From contig JAVHKY010000047.1 of NCBI GenBank assembly GCA_035079385.1, positions 248,001 through 312,000 on the forward strand: DNA of 64,000 nucleotides, read 5' to 3'. Position 1 is the first letter of the stretch. The number at the start of each line of letters is the position of its first letter. Shown one piece after another: positions 48,501 to 57,852 of the stretch. The translations under genes were made by a program, and so were the position numbers. The stretch comes from Aspidiotus rigidus (taxonomy: Eukaryota; Arthropoda; Insecta; Hemiptera; Diaspididae). The notes beneath the pieces are model-generated. The model ran no database searches. It saw nothing but the letters and a program-made list of their open reading frames with translations, and was not told the DNA's origin.

Positions 48501-51500
48501 AGCGGTTTTCTTTCAAACCCCAGCTAGATTTCGGTGATTTTCGCTTCAATTCTCTCTCCGTATTAACGACGAATGTCTTATTTCCACATTCGGCAAGGTC
48601 GGGTATTAGAAAAGTTTCGCTTCCCTTTCGCGGAGATGAATTCAAATCCGATAACGTTAATTCAGGTTGAAGGAGTAATTTCGGCGGCGAAACGACGAGC
48701 GAATGGCGATTTTCTAATCGTCGTCTTTTTTCTAAATCACCCATGAATTGTGTCTTGGTGGAGGTTACCTACAACGAAAAGATTATACAGAGTATAGAAA
48801 GTACGTAGTAGGCCTATCAACACTTTAGGCTAGCCAAAAATTCAATTACCAGATCATTAGCGAAAGTAACCGGCGATGAATCCGTTTTTACGTGGCGAGC
48901 AAGGTTTATTTTACTTTTGAGTACATCTAAGAAGTTGTACGAATCATTGTGCGGAAGAGGATTTTTTTCGGTAGGTATGTCGATCGATTTTTGAGCTTCC
49001 TGTAAGCCAACAATCGTGTTATCTCGAAGAATTATGATTATCACTCGATGCCATAAAATTTTTATAATACTCACTTTTGACTTATTGATTGATAACCTCC
49101 CATCACCCATTAACATCATTTTCGTAACTGAAAGATCATAATTATAAAATTGAACAATACTCGAAATTGATAATGACGAATCATTGAAGTATCGAACCGT
49201 ACTAACCTTCAGTAGAGGGATGCAAATCCAAATTGGCGAGTTTATTCATTTCGTTTACACATTTCGCGATGACATCATTGAATTTTTCTTCAAACTTTTT
49301 GCCCGCTTTCTCGATGTCATTAAAATCGCACGCCACTTCCATTTGAGGTTTGATAGATCGTTTCGAATTGGTGGTGGAACGTCGATTGTGATTTCGCACT
49401 GGGTCCAGTTCGGGTCCTGGTGGCTTCGTCTTCGTTTCGTTTTGCGATCTTTCATCCGCTTTGAAATATTTCGAGTTGATCGATACTTTGGCGGTGGCTA
49501 CGTCGTTATTCTAGATCGAATACAGAATTAATAAGGATCGTATTCATACTCATTCTCCTAAACTTTCAAAAAGAATTATGGCGATAAATTGCACGAGATG
49601 ATGGTCTCCAGCCTATCTGACATCGAACGGTGGTCGGTACAATTGATGGAAATTCATTATCTTGGATAATATAGCCTAAGTCTACGATATCTTATTAGAG
49701 GATAGGCTTACTTAGGGGAGAATGTTCTTTTCTTATGGCGCTACAAAATAAGTATGTAAATGTGCAGAAGAATTTTCTTAGTTCCTACAAACATTACCCA
49801 CGACTGTTTCAGATTTTGTAATGCGATGAACAGCATTAATTTCATGCAGTTCTACAGTTACTAAAAGTTCATATACATCTGCAAAGTTCATGAAAACTTA
49901 ATATTCCAAACTACCGGTACTTATTGTTTGGTAAAATTTTGAAAAAGTCTATCGCTGGATCGGTATTTGTATACTTTTCGAGGGATTTTTCAACCAACAA
50001 TCGTCAGACTCAACACATCATATATTGACCGATGCGTTCAAAAATTGAAAATCAAATAGTTCAAGAAAATTAGATTCACTTTACCTGCTCGTGATTCTTT
50101 GCCGAGGAAGATTTCGATCTCTGAGAGAATAATTTGGTAACTTCGGCTTTCCGCTTCAGAGCTGCTTGTTCGCTAGCTTTTTTGCACTTCTCTTCTTTCT
50201 CCTTCGCTCGTCTTTCATGTTTTTTCTTTATCATGTATTTTCTTATATCTTGCGGATCGTAAAATTTCTTTTTTTCACAACCGTGCGCCGCGTTTCCCGT
50301 GTCTGAAAAATATGGATTCCAGAAATATAACAACGGCTATTTGAACCACTATTGAAATCGTAAGATAATAGTAGATTACACATCAGGATTGTAAAATAAG
50401 CGATTAACGAGTGCTAAGTTTAAATTATCAATTTATTGCCATGATCGTTTGAGGAAATTGGAAATCCTACGGGAGCTGAAAAGACTGAGAAGTCGTGTAC
50501 GTTCTCAATAAATCACAGGCCTACAGATTAAAGAAGCATCAAATAACTCAAAAGGCTGTGGACTAGAACAAATGTTTCGTTATTATTGGAACTCATATTG
50601 AGTGAGTAAGGCGTAAGTAAAGCTCTAATATTGAAAAAGTTTTTCAAGTGTACAATTCTACTTTATTAGTTGCTTTTACAAGAGTACTTTCAGGCGTCAT
50701 CCCATCATCAGTTGTGTCGCAACTGGACAACAAGGCCTTAAACATAAACTTTTATAATATTATTATAATCCTGTGATCTCATTAACTGTAACAATGCTGT
50801 GTTGTGATTGGTTCTCTTGTTGGAAACTTAAATATTCTTACAATACTATCACATTGTATTCTTTGGCTTAACTAAGGCGCTAGGTATAATGAACCGCCAT
50901 CTTGATTACAGAAAACGTAAACACAAGAAAAACTCCCATATAAGAGTTAATGTTAAATTTCAATAAATTTGTGATTTTCAATGAACGATAACTCGAGATC
51001 GGCTCGATAGATTTTCTTGATGTTACTCTCGTTGGAAAGGAAATTTTATGGACAACAAATTATCTTCTCTTCAAGTTTTCGCTAGAAGCATGTTTTTCGG
51101 AATTATCGATTAATAATTGAAACACGTTTTTTCAGCCGTTCTGGGTAGCGGCTACTTACAACTACACTTGTTAGTTGTTACGCAGAACGGCTGAAAAAAC
51201 GTGTTTCAATTATTAATCGATAATTCCGAAAAAAATGCTTCCAGAGAAAAATCAAAGAAAAGATAATTTGTTGTCCATAAAATTTACTTTCCAACTTGAG
51301 TAATATCAAAAAAATCTATCGAGCCGATCTCAAGTTATCGTTCATTGAAAATCCCAAATTTATTGAAATTCAACATTGGCTCTTACGGGAGTTTTTCTCG
51401 TGCTTATGTTTTCTGCAATCAAGATGGCGGTCCATTATACCTACATCATATAGCACCTCAGCTTAACATACTGCTTAGTGATTGGTTCACTCTATTGTCC

Positions 51501-54500
51501 TAATACTGCGTTTCTATTGACTACCTGGTACCCTGCCATCTTATTCCTTGGTTCTGTTCTTCTTCTCTCGTCCAATCACCAGGCCAAATAATTTTTTGCT
51601 ATCTAACGTGATTACATTGTTCAAGAGGCAGGCTTTCTTCCTCTTGGCTTTTGCAATCTCCATTTGTTCCCGCAGTTTTCTCCTCTTTGTGCGATTCTCT
51701 ACATGTATGACTTTAAATATTCCCTCTCCATTGTGGTGTTCTCTGTTACAGTATTTATCAAACAGTGACTCGCCATCTTCTTTCTCCCTTGACTTTTTGT
51801 ACTCCATTTTCCTGATCTCAAACTTTCTCCCAGTCTCACCGATGTAGAAGCCATCGCATTGCTCACAAGTCACAACTGACCTTGTACACTGCTCAAGCTT
51901 TCCTTAAGTCCTTTTCTTCCGTCTGGTCATTGCTCTTCACCATGGGTTGGTTATTCTGGACACCCACATTTACAACGTAGCCATTAAACGCCTTTATCAC
52001 CTTGTTTGTGTGGTGTCGATCTGGAGTACTTTCTCACTATGCCATCATCGGTTCCCTGCTCTGTTTCCATCATCCCAAAGACTCCATCCACCACACCTCT
52101 ATGGTAGTCATTGGCTTCTGCGATCTACTTTACTATCTCGATCTTTTTCCTCTTTTCTTCGTTGTCCTTGAGGACAGAAATTTCTCGATAGCAGTAGTTC
52201 TGGATTGCCGCTAACTTGTACCTAGGGTGGCGGTATGAATCATTTGGGATAATGGTGTCTGTATGTGTCGGCTTCCAGTAGATTTTGTATTCTATCCTGT
52301 TGTTCTTCAGTATGAGTGTAAGGTCCAAATAGTCGATGGTCTCATTGCCTTTTTCCACTGTGAATTTGATGCTCTCATTCATCGCGTTCATTCTTGAAAG
52401 TAATAAATCCATTTGTCTATCAGTGCCTGACTACACAATTAGGATATCATCTACATATGTGGCCCAGAGTTTGATCGAGTTTCTGAACTTTCTGCCCTTC
52501 AATATCTTATTTTCCATATCATTCGTGAATATATCCTCCAGTATTGGTGACAGGGGTGATCCCATCGCAAGTCCCTTTTCTTGACTGTAGAACCTGTTAT
52601 TAAAGCGGCAGTAGTTTTGGCTCAAGATCTCTTCCATTATGACGGTGTACTTCGGCCCATCGGGGTTCCCATGGTATCTGTTGTTTCTGAGCAATGTGAG
52701 AAGTTCCTCCTTTGATACGGTACCAAACATGTTTGCCACATCAAAGGATATCAGCTAGTCGTTACTCTTGATTTCCAACTTGTCCAGTTGCTCAATCAGC
52801 TCTCCGTTCTTTCTGATACTTCGTCTGGGTGCAAACTGGTAGTTTTTTTTCAGGAATGTGGCTACGATCTTCGCTGTCTTCTAGCATGGTGATTGAATGC
52901 TGTTGACCAGGGGTCTCATCGGAAGGTTTTAAGTCCCTTTAGTTTTGGTGCAACCGGGTTCATCTCAAGGCTCCTTCCATTGCCGGGTACATTGTTTCGT
53001 TTCAACACAGCTTTCAGGGCACCTTGGTATTTCAGTGTTGGGTCCTTTGTCAGCTCTTGGTATCCATTCACTGCGATGTACGATTCGACTTTTTCAGTGT
53101 AGTCCTCCTTCTCCATTACCACTACCGTGTTGCCATTGTCCGCCTTTGTCAAAATCAGGTTGTACTGTCGGATCTTCTTCTGTAGATTTGTGACCTTCCT
53201 CTGCATCACTTGCAGCAGATACAAAAACCACAATATTGTATACTAGACTTGAACTAGGTTATAATAAATTAACATGTATATGTCTTTGAGCTGTGGGGGT
53301 TGGTCAAAAATCTGTGTAACGTGACGTCACTTCACGACGTCATAAATAGGGCTGCCAAACTTATGCATTTACATGTATTTTCGGGAACATTATATCGTAC
53401 AACCGACTCAATGCTTTTGCGTTTCAGCTCTAGGCGAGGTAGAGTATAAAATTTATAAGAGCATATTTTTACAAATCCTGAAATAAATGCATATTTGGTC
53501 TATAAATGCATATTTGAACTGTAAGTATGAGAACAGAGGAAAAAACGAGCAGCGCGACGATATCAGTGTGTTGAAAAATCCCTATGACAAGAAAAATCTT
53601 GAGAAATAGAAGACAATGTGGTGGGAAATTTGGATCCAGGTGAATTGTCCAACTACAAATACGCTCTACTGACCTCCTCCGACGTGGAAAGAAGTTTCAG
53701 TAATGCACAAATGTTTTACAGAGACAACAGAAGAAGTTTTGATTTTAAAAATTTAAAAAAATACAAATTATGTCTTTATAGCCTGCAATAATGAAATATA
53801 AATGGGGAGAGAGGGGGGGGGGAGAGTAGATATCGAAAAATGAATATAAAAATTTGACAATACGATTTTGTAACCTTATACTTGCCCGGAAAATAAATGC
53901 ATATATTTACATATTTTGAGGACAATAAATGCATATTTTCTAAATATTGGCGCATATTTTTGGCAGCCCTAGTCATCAATGACCTTGGCCTACTTTTGGG
54001 ACTTGAAAAACATGTCCACCTTGAACCCCCTTCATATTGGAGCCAAACTAGGCTGCTATAGTATGTTTAGCCTTCATTATATAGGCCTAATATACAGTAG
54101 ACTAGACTTGTGGAAGATGAGGGAAGATTGAAAAGAACACAGAGAGGGTGTGGCCGATTCTGAGGGGGTAAAGAGACATTATTATGCTCCAAGGTTTTCC
54201 GGCGGAACTGATTTTCATTTTTTTGGCTAATTTATTCGTGTCAAAAGTCATGCCAAGGACGCATTTCGAGGAAGTATTGATGAACAGGAAATAGAAAAGG
54301 AGAAATTTGATTGTTATCTCGCGATCACCCACGTTGAAAAGATTCACGTGGCCCGTAACAAATTCTAATTGGTGCAACCGGGTTCATCTCAAGCGTCCTT
54401 CCATTGCCGGGTACATTGTTCCGTTTCAACACAGCTTTCAGGTTATCTTGGTATTTCAGTGTTGGGTCCTTTGTCAGCTCTTGGTATCCATTTACTGCGA

Positions 54501-56226
54501 TGTACGACTCCACTTTTTGGGTGTAGTCCTCCTTCTCCATTACCACTACCATGTTGCTTTTGTCCGCCTTCGTCAAAATCAGGTTCTTCTGTCGGATCTT
54601 CTTTTGTATATTTGTGACCTTCCTCTGCATTACTTGCGTTCTGTCATCGGTTCGGCACATATTCTCTTTGATGTCCAACAGCACTTTCCCAATTTTGGTC
54701 CGGGCGTCTGTTCTCATGTCGTGTTCCATGGTCTTACACTGGTTCAGTCTTTCTGGCTGCACGTACTTGAATGTTGTAAAAAGCTGGTCTGAAACCAAAC
54801 GGGCGGAGGGCCCGACCCCGTTCACCCTAGTCAGGTATTTTATTGTCAATAATTCTTTTTTGAAGGCAGCCTGACTCAAGGGAATACGAGTCAGTCTGTG
54901 AACTAGGCTATTACAGGCAACCATCTCATGAGCAACAGGAGAGAATGACGCTCCGTGAACTAAAACATCGGTCGTAGTATCTTTCCTGTATATTCCAAAC
55001 TCGTGGATACCATCTATTAAGGGATCGATAAATCCAAAAAGTTAATGCAAGATCTCCCTATTTCCAAAGTAAAGTTTATGGAAGGGTACCAGGAATTGAG
55101 ATACCTCAGAAACTCACCAAGGAGATCTGGAGGACCAGTCCACGAGCATAGAACGTCATCAACGTACCTGTGCCAATAGTAAATATGATTAAGTAACACC
55201 TGGTTCGAGGAAAAGAGGTCAAGTTCAAACTTAGACATGAATGGTGATGGGAGAGCCTAAAGGTGATCCAATAGGGATCCCTACTTCATCAGGGAATTCA
55301 AAAAATTTCCCTTCGAAGTCTCATTATACCTTACCGCTAGGAGCGCTACATTCCTCGCAAAAACAAGAGGAGTTAATAAGCCTGCAGCATATACCGGACT
55401 GGAGCATCGGAATTTCCTACCAGAAAAATAAGCTCTGACAAAGTCAATTTCAGGGATTTGAAAAAATTTCATGTTCTCGGCCATCTAATGCGTAACTTAG
55501 TACTTTCTACGTATGAAGACATTTTCATAATCATTGTATTACAACTGGAGGCCCTGATACTCTCTGTTACCTGATGTTGCTTATCTTTTTTTTATAATTA
55601 ATATCACTTACCCGTCGGTATGGCAACCTTCTTGCCGACTGATGCTTTTCGTTTTTCATCCTTTTTCGGTTTATCCGTCACTTCCATCTGACTAGCAGTA
55701 TTCTGAGCGTCCTTGTCACAAATTTGCTCCAATCTACTCTGCACCAAACGATGTATAGATTCTACTTCTTGCTCAACTGCCGCTACAGATTTCAACATTT
55801 TCGGTAGATCAAATTCATTCTCCCGTTGCTGCGCTTCGGAAGAATAATAAACCGATTGTCCGGAATTGTCTTGAAGCATATCGACGCTTTCGGCATCACC
55901 TCGAGGGTTGCATTGAGGTCGTTGACCAGTATCTGCAGACAAATTATAATAATATGATAGTCGTAATTTGAAACTGATATAATATAAGGGTAAATTTATC
56001 TCCACCCACCGTACGGTGATGTTGTGGGAGTGAGGCAGTTGGAATATTTCATCGCCTTTTCAGGCGCGGTACTTTGCGTCAAGTGCTGATTGGCGTCGAT
56101 GACGGGACTTCGGTGACTGTCTGACTGATCACCAACACCGTCTTGACGCAACGGTGTTGGTTGAATTACACACTTAATCCTTTTCGTCCTCATAGGGTTT
56201 ATTTTGCTAACCGAATTCGTAGGATC
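20869..56226 (-). CDS. CEP350-like centrosomal coiled-coil protein, about 20 exons over 35 kb
   Basis: CEP350 anchors microtubules and recruits partners at the centrosome. Minus-strand exons I can join by splice sites: 56226-56012, 55932-55612, about 50302-50090, 49510-49209, 49130-49075, 49017-48850, 48769-48222, 48149-48045, 45801-45678, 45551-45453, 45365-45251, 45165-45030, 44948-44860, 44428-44276, 44177-43978, 43620-43457, 32651-30686, 27918-27863, 21731-21612, 21543-20869. Support for the name: a charged helix [20 protein letters not shown] followed by [19 protein letters not shown], coiled-coil exons (43.5 and 45.3-45.8 kb), the Pro-rich [17 protein letters not shown], and a C-terminal [20 protein letters not shown] helical domain. 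No CAP-Gly motif was found, so this may be a diverged relative. The 5' end is not determined; the first coding exon may lie upstream of 56226. Confidence 0.65.
21732..23912. other. Intron, left part
   Basis: Upstream intron of the CEP350-like gene. I see only unassigned AT-rich DNA and short open frames without protein features (e.g. 22984-23175, 23329-23529). No splice-bounded exon identified. Confidence 0.45.
23913..24054. mobile_element. 142-bp hairpin MITE
   Basis: Near-perfect foldback: aattgtgaccccgtctacag at the left, ctgtagacggggtcacaatt at the right, with inner arms aggagaaaaggatcttt and aaagattccttttctcct. A transcript would form a long hairpin. Possible aatt target duplication is inside the palindrome and cannot be separated from it. 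Confidence 0.7.
24733..25200 (+). mobile_element. Helentron-like element, second copy
   Basis: Same start (tttaacagggaacctgtttt, then atggggggctatttgagaaa) and same end (cataaaacaggttccctgcg ... gaagccgtcgttttt) as the element at 8343. The minisatellite core has only about five degraded units. A third 5' end (tttaatagggaacctgtcct) starts at 25213 and is followed by the mitochondrial insertion. Confidence 0.55.
25580..25905 (+). pseudogene. nad1: nad1 fragment in NUMT
   Basis: NADH dehydrogenase subunit 1 motifs: [14 protein letters not shown] followed by FMAEYLDMI (family: FDFTEGESELVSGFN...FMAEY), then RYDLMMKIMWKQIF (family: RYD.LM...WK..LP). Frameshifts separate the two blocks. Not functional in the nucleus. 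Confidence 0.75.
25990..26918 (-). pseudogene. cytb: cytochrome b fragment in NUMT, interrupted by a short insertion
   Basis: Reading the minus strand: [20 protein letters not shown] then [10 protein letters not shown]; interruption; then [83 protein letters not shown] and FIGSKPS. These match the family landmarks (YVLPWGQMSFWGATVITN; GSNNPLG; PEWYFLFAYAILR; IGSQP). The frame stays open over most of the length, so the transfer is not very old. The sequence is very divergent from typical insects. Confidence 0.85.
26572..26699 (-). mobile_element. 128-bp insertion in the NUMT with 14-bp target duplication, SINE-like
   Basis: Flanked by ggaatgacagcaat (26558-26571) and ggaataacagcaat (26700-26713). 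Removing the insert and one copy restores the cytochrome b frame. On the minus strand it contains gggtcgattcc, close to the RNA polymerase III B-box (GGTTCGANTCC). No A-box is visible, so it would be a 5'-truncated tRNA-derived SINE or simply a copied fragment. Confidence 0.6.
26922..27455 (+). mobile_element. Decayed Helentron-like element
   Basis: Starts ttttaacagggaatgtgttc and ends near gtgcccttcgtacctcgtg then ccttaaggaaacctcaattttt, i.e. degenerate versions of both ends of the 8343 family. Interior repeats are nearly gone. Confidence 0.45.
27919..29288. other. Intron segment, no gene seen
   Basis: Between the small exon 27863-27918 and a TA-flanked MITE. Includes a decayed Helentron-like end at about 28555-28615 (ggttccctgtactccttg) and a poly-G tract at 28790. 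No coding features. Confidence 0.45.
29291..30048. mobile_element. TA-flanked inverted-repeat element, 0.76 kb
   Basis: Ends gggtcagatggggtaaaaag and (reversed) ttttgccccatctgaccc, flanked by TA on both sides. The end motif ggggtaaaaagtgaac is repeated several times inside in both orientations. TA target is typical of Tc1/mariner-like MITEs. No transposase frame. Confidence 0.65.
30049..30685. other. Intron, nothing identified
   Basis: AT-rich DNA running up to the splice donor of the long acidic exon. I see no repeat end or exon. Confidence 0.45.
30686..32651 (-). CDS. Long acidic exon of the CEP350-like gene
   Basis: 1.97 kb exon bounded by ctgttctag before 32651 and gtaagc after 30686. 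It opens with a helical [20 protein letters not shown] and then turns into about 600 residues rich in Glu, Ser, Asp and Val, typical of a disordered linker. A short internal repeat ([20 protein letters not shown] type, near 31780-31900) shows recent local duplication. GC content is clearly higher than in the flanking introns. Confidence 0.8.
33012..34150 (+). CDS. Secreted mucin-like repeat protein, nested in an intron, 3' end not found
   Basis: Exon 1 (33012-33528) begins with a clear signal peptide ([20 protein letters not shown] then SSEAKA) and a Thr/Ser/Pro-rich domain suited to O-glycosylation (e.g. [17 protein letters not shown]). Exon 2 (33618-34150) joins in frame ([19 protein letters not shown]) and holds about 13 heptad-like repeats of the form QGPQYPN. 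The exon ends in a good donor (atgcaacag/gtattt); no further exon is obvious because repeats fill the next kilobases. It resembles salivary, cuticular or eggshell-type secreted proteins in general composition; no family is recognised. It lies wholly inside a CEP350-like intron on the opposite strand. Confidence 0.7.
33795..34050 (+). repeat. 21-bp coding repeats (QYPNQGP)
   Basis: Tandem caaggacctcaatacccgaa-type units, in frame, with alternates such as QGLQDPN. Other frames stay open because of the 21-bp period and are shadows. Confidence 0.85.
34220..34968. repeat. Degenerate dispersed repeat with about 225-bp internal duplication
   Basis: The block ctaaagtagatcaaggtcac followed by taatgacgtcatcaagc near 34600 recurs near 34820 as ctaaagtaggtcaaggccac. 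Similar pieces occur near 24080 and, reversed, near 53985. A poly-C run is at 34372-34388. Non-coding. Confidence 0.5.
34969..36956. mobile_element. 2-kb foldback element with repeat-built arms
   Basis: Outer ends are inverted copies: gacgagtcggtatttcacgc at 34970 and its reverse complement ending at 36956, each continuing through gccacattcggagggaaatt and gcggtattgcgtcttgtatt. Inside, both arms consist of diverged units of about 55-60 bp with motifs such as gaagtacaagaatattttt and tttactcaaaaaacgac; their orientation flips near 35770. It has no coding capacity. Long inverted arms made of tandem repeats resemble foldback (FB/Galileo-like) transposons. Confidence 0.7.
36957..37560. other. Intron, no gene seen
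   Basis: Contains an A/G-rich tract (36965-37010) and, from 37476, another 5' end of the Helentron-like family (ttttaacagggagggaacga). Its likely 3' end is near 37740-37795 (cataaaacaggttccctgcc). Confidence 0.4.
37800..38540. repeat. About 119-bp satellite rich in TGACGTCA
   Basis: Roughly six tandem units with the core gaatttgatgacgtcatagg then tcagccttgtgatgtcacaa and tctgatgacgtcatagttca, each followed by ttccctcctattatatatag. Related units reappear at 39600-39970. The palindrome TGACGTCA, the CREB/ATF site, occurs once or twice per unit. Confidence 0.8.
38665..39306 (-). mobile_element. Helentron-like element, inverted copy carrying a MITE
   Basis: Reverse orientation of the 8343 family: starts with aaaaaacgacggcttccttg and ends cataaaacaggttccctg then ttaaaa. 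It includes the same linker (aatttggtattgaaaattca) and five or so degraded 45-bp units. The 158-bp MITE at 38789-38946 is inserted in it. Confidence 0.6.
38789..38946. mobile_element. 158-bp TA-flanked MITE
   Basis: Inverted ends gggcttttccatgtcggcgc and gcgccgacatgggaaagccc with TA on both sides (38787-38788, 38947-38948). The TIR continues inward to attgc/gcaat. Inserted in a Helentron-like element, so it is younger than that copy. Confidence 0.75.
39307..43456. other. Intron with decayed satellite, then unassigned DNA
   Basis: 39310-40050 has scattered satellite and Helentron-like pieces. From about 40100 to 43456 I see no repeat ends, no exon and no RNA gene; the composition is ordinary AT-rich intron, with short cgtca motifs near 42950. 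Confidence 0.45.
46150..47930. repeat. Interrupted satellite, about 100-bp units with TGACGTCA
   Basis: Units share gatgacgtcatcaaatttg, then gttttctatgaaacataacc and taatctaacttaggttgatg. The array is split by low-complexity DNA and by the element at 47043. It is unrelated in the rest of its sequence to the 119-bp satellite at 38 kb, although both carry TGACGTCA. Confidence 0.7.
47043..47584. mobile_element. Inverted-repeat MITE, 0.54 kb
   Basis: Left end tatctgccctacaaagtaga and right end tctactttgtagggcagata are inverted, both continuing with one mismatch to tggacgtatct / agatatgtcca. TA-rich target. It interrupts the 100-bp satellite. Confidence 0.65.
50685..50735 (-). ncRNA. Hammerhead-ribozyme-like motif (candidate)
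   Basis: On the minus strand: a small hairpin agttgcgacacaact runs into the core CTGATGA, then tgggatgacgcct as a short stem-loop, then GAAA. CTGATGA...GAAA is the hammerhead core, and hammerheads are known in Penelope-like element terminal repeats. Closing stem III is not convincing from the sequence, so activity is doubtful. Confidence 0.35.
50865..51468. mobile_element. 0.6-kb foldback element with 280-bp arms
   Basis: Left arm about 50865-51145, right arm 51182-51468. Outer parts share aggtataatgaaccgccatc and its reverse gatggcggtccattatacct; inner parts share aattattaatcgataattcc and cagaacggctgaaaaaacgt. Arms are around 90% complementary with a loop under 40 bases. Inserted downstream of the Penelope-like B coding region. 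Confidence 0.75.
53347..53971 (+). mobile_element. Internally deleted hAT element with 8-bp duplication
   Basis: Ends tagggctgccaa and ttggcagcccta are inverted. Flanks gtcataaa (53339-53346) and gtcatcaa (53972-53979) match 7 of 8, the hAT duplication length. Inside, the plus strand at about 53630-53770 encodes [20 protein letters not shown] followed by [20 protein letters not shown], the hAT C-terminal dimerisation domain. The rest of the transposase is missing. Confidence 0.8.
54365..54785 (-). pseudogene. Penelope-like element, family B, 5' fragment
   Basis: Encodes [20 protein letters not shown] and [20 protein letters not shown], colinear with and close to the N-terminal block of the copy at 53233. 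It joins directly to a family A fragment on its upstream side, giving an open but chimeric frame (54924-54325). Confidence 0.75.
54785..55484 (-). pseudogene. Penelope-like element, family A, RT fragment with internal deletion
   Basis: Closely matches the element at 59092: [20 protein letters not shown] and [12 protein letters not shown] (YVDD catalytic motif), [32 protein letters not shown]. After RVNG about 170 bp are missing relative to the 59 kb copy and the sequence resumes at its [11 protein letters not shown] region, frame-shifted. Stops near 55020 and 55240. Not functional. Confidence 0.8.
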
Positions 56227-57852
56227 TGTAACAAAATAAGGTGAGATGATTTCAATATCGTACAGATTACGTATACGTAGCGATAAATTTTATTTTCGGA
56301 AGATCGTTATTACGTCAACGGCGACGTGATGAAGTCGAAAATTTGCGGCACTCGTTTTCGCTACAAAAACGCATGAAAGTTGTAATGCGATCGTATACGA
56401 GTGTAATTATTTCTACGTTTAGAGAAGGTTAACTCAAGGCGAGTCAAAAACCCGTGTACGAGCTGAGAAAAATGTACTACCGAGCTCTACTCCAATCACG
56501 CCATTCTCTAAACGCGTCGCAGTAATTACGAAAGTAACGCCCAGCCACGTAATTAGAATCGGCAAGAAGAACCGAACACACTGACCGTGTACTCCAGCCG
56601 GTCATTTCGATAAGATTTGCAAATTCTGTGGTAGCCGCAATGCTGAATTCGCCTCATATACGGCATAGGGGCATTATGTAAAAATAAATCTGGAATTATC
56701 TCGTAAGATATCTATGGATATATAGTCGATAAATTTAGGTTATTACGTAAAAATAGGTGACTACTGAATGATAGCGTAGCGTACGCTAATAAATAATATT
56801 TAAATTATAGAGAAATCAACGAGAGTGGACGTGCGCGAATATCGGGCAATAATGCACTCCAAGCACAAGAAACTCGTTTGCGGTGGCCCTTGCGAGCATC
56901 CTGCTGCATTCTGATTACAATGCGTACACCTTTTCAACCGTGTACGTACACTCAGCTGCTTCTTGGCTTTGAAATATAGGAGGAATCTTGAAAACTACAT
57001 ATAACCGATATAACAATAAATTATATCTTTGTTTTAGACGCGAACAAATAATAATAAATAAGGGAAAGAAATGTAAAACGAGTACAATGGTATGAAGAAT
57101 CTAACTTTGAAATCCTTTTGTCTTAGTTTTGTCTTAGTAGTTGTAATGTCCGCGAGCAGCGTGCATACTATTTAAAAAATAAAATAAAATAACTTGATTC
57201 CTATAAATGTGTACTACAAAGGAGCAGATTGTCAGAGAATGTAAAAATAAATTTTTATTCGTTGTACGGTGCCACAACATGTTATACTATATTCTGGAAA
57301 CAGTGGTTAATTCAGCCGCGCGATAGACGTATGAGTTCGATTATAGGACTAAAATCTAAATGGACTATTCTATGGTAATTTGTGTAAGTTCTCGTCTTAG
57401 GGAAGATTCGCGATGCTTACATTTACTCATACACGCATACGATTGGTCGTATAATTCTACTGTCTATTTCATTTTCAAAGTTACCACTGCACTGCACTGC
57501 TGATTCATCGCCAAAGTGGTCACCTTTCAATCGTCAATAGCTTGAGGTTACATTGATAGCTCTGGTATGCGACAAGAAGAATGTTGACGAAAGAAACAAT
57601 TAAATGCCCGAATGGAGACAATAATAATGAAAACATCTAGATAACTGCGTGGATTCTCAAACGTACGTACGGGAAATTTGAAGCATTAGACATAAATGAT
57701 ACATCGAGTAAGTCCTCAAAAGTATATCAATCGAATCCTGAAACTGAAAACCAAGTTGTTGAGTTTGTTACATAGCAGAATCGATCAAAGAACATTACAC
57801 TTCTATAAATCGAAATTTTGAATAATGGAATTCAAAAGGGAAAATCAACTCA
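56227..57852. promoter_or_regulatory. 5' region of the CEP350-like gene; no further gene seen
   Basis: The nearest upstream coding exon starts at 56226 behind an acceptor (ttgttacag), so a leader exon lies further right. 56290-56960 is richer in CpG than its surroundings (cgtatacgtagcg, acgtcaacggcgacgtg), as promoters often are. I could not place a TSS. The remainder is AT-rich without features. Confidence 0.35.

Larger units (their letters stand above)
50620..53233 (-). pseudogene. Penelope-like element, family B, degenerate
   Basis: Minus strand, in order: an N-terminal block with [20 protein letters not shown] (53233-52916); reverse transcriptase with [20 protein letters not shown] and the catalytic YVDD in [12 protein letters not shown] (52739-52431); the segment [20 protein letters not shown] (52412-52125); and a GIY-YIG endonuclease end [20 protein letters not shown] (51873-51541). 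RT plus GIY-YIG is the Penelope-like architecture. Stops (one directly after DDILIV) and frameshifts show it is dead. The 3' part contains a foldback element (50865-51468) and a ribozyme-like motif at 50688-50711. Confidence 0.85.

Noticed and set aside
48083..48670. Plus-strand frames opposite the 48 kb exon
   Set aside because: They are antisense to a splice-bounded exon of the CEP350-like gene that joins coherently with its neighbours.
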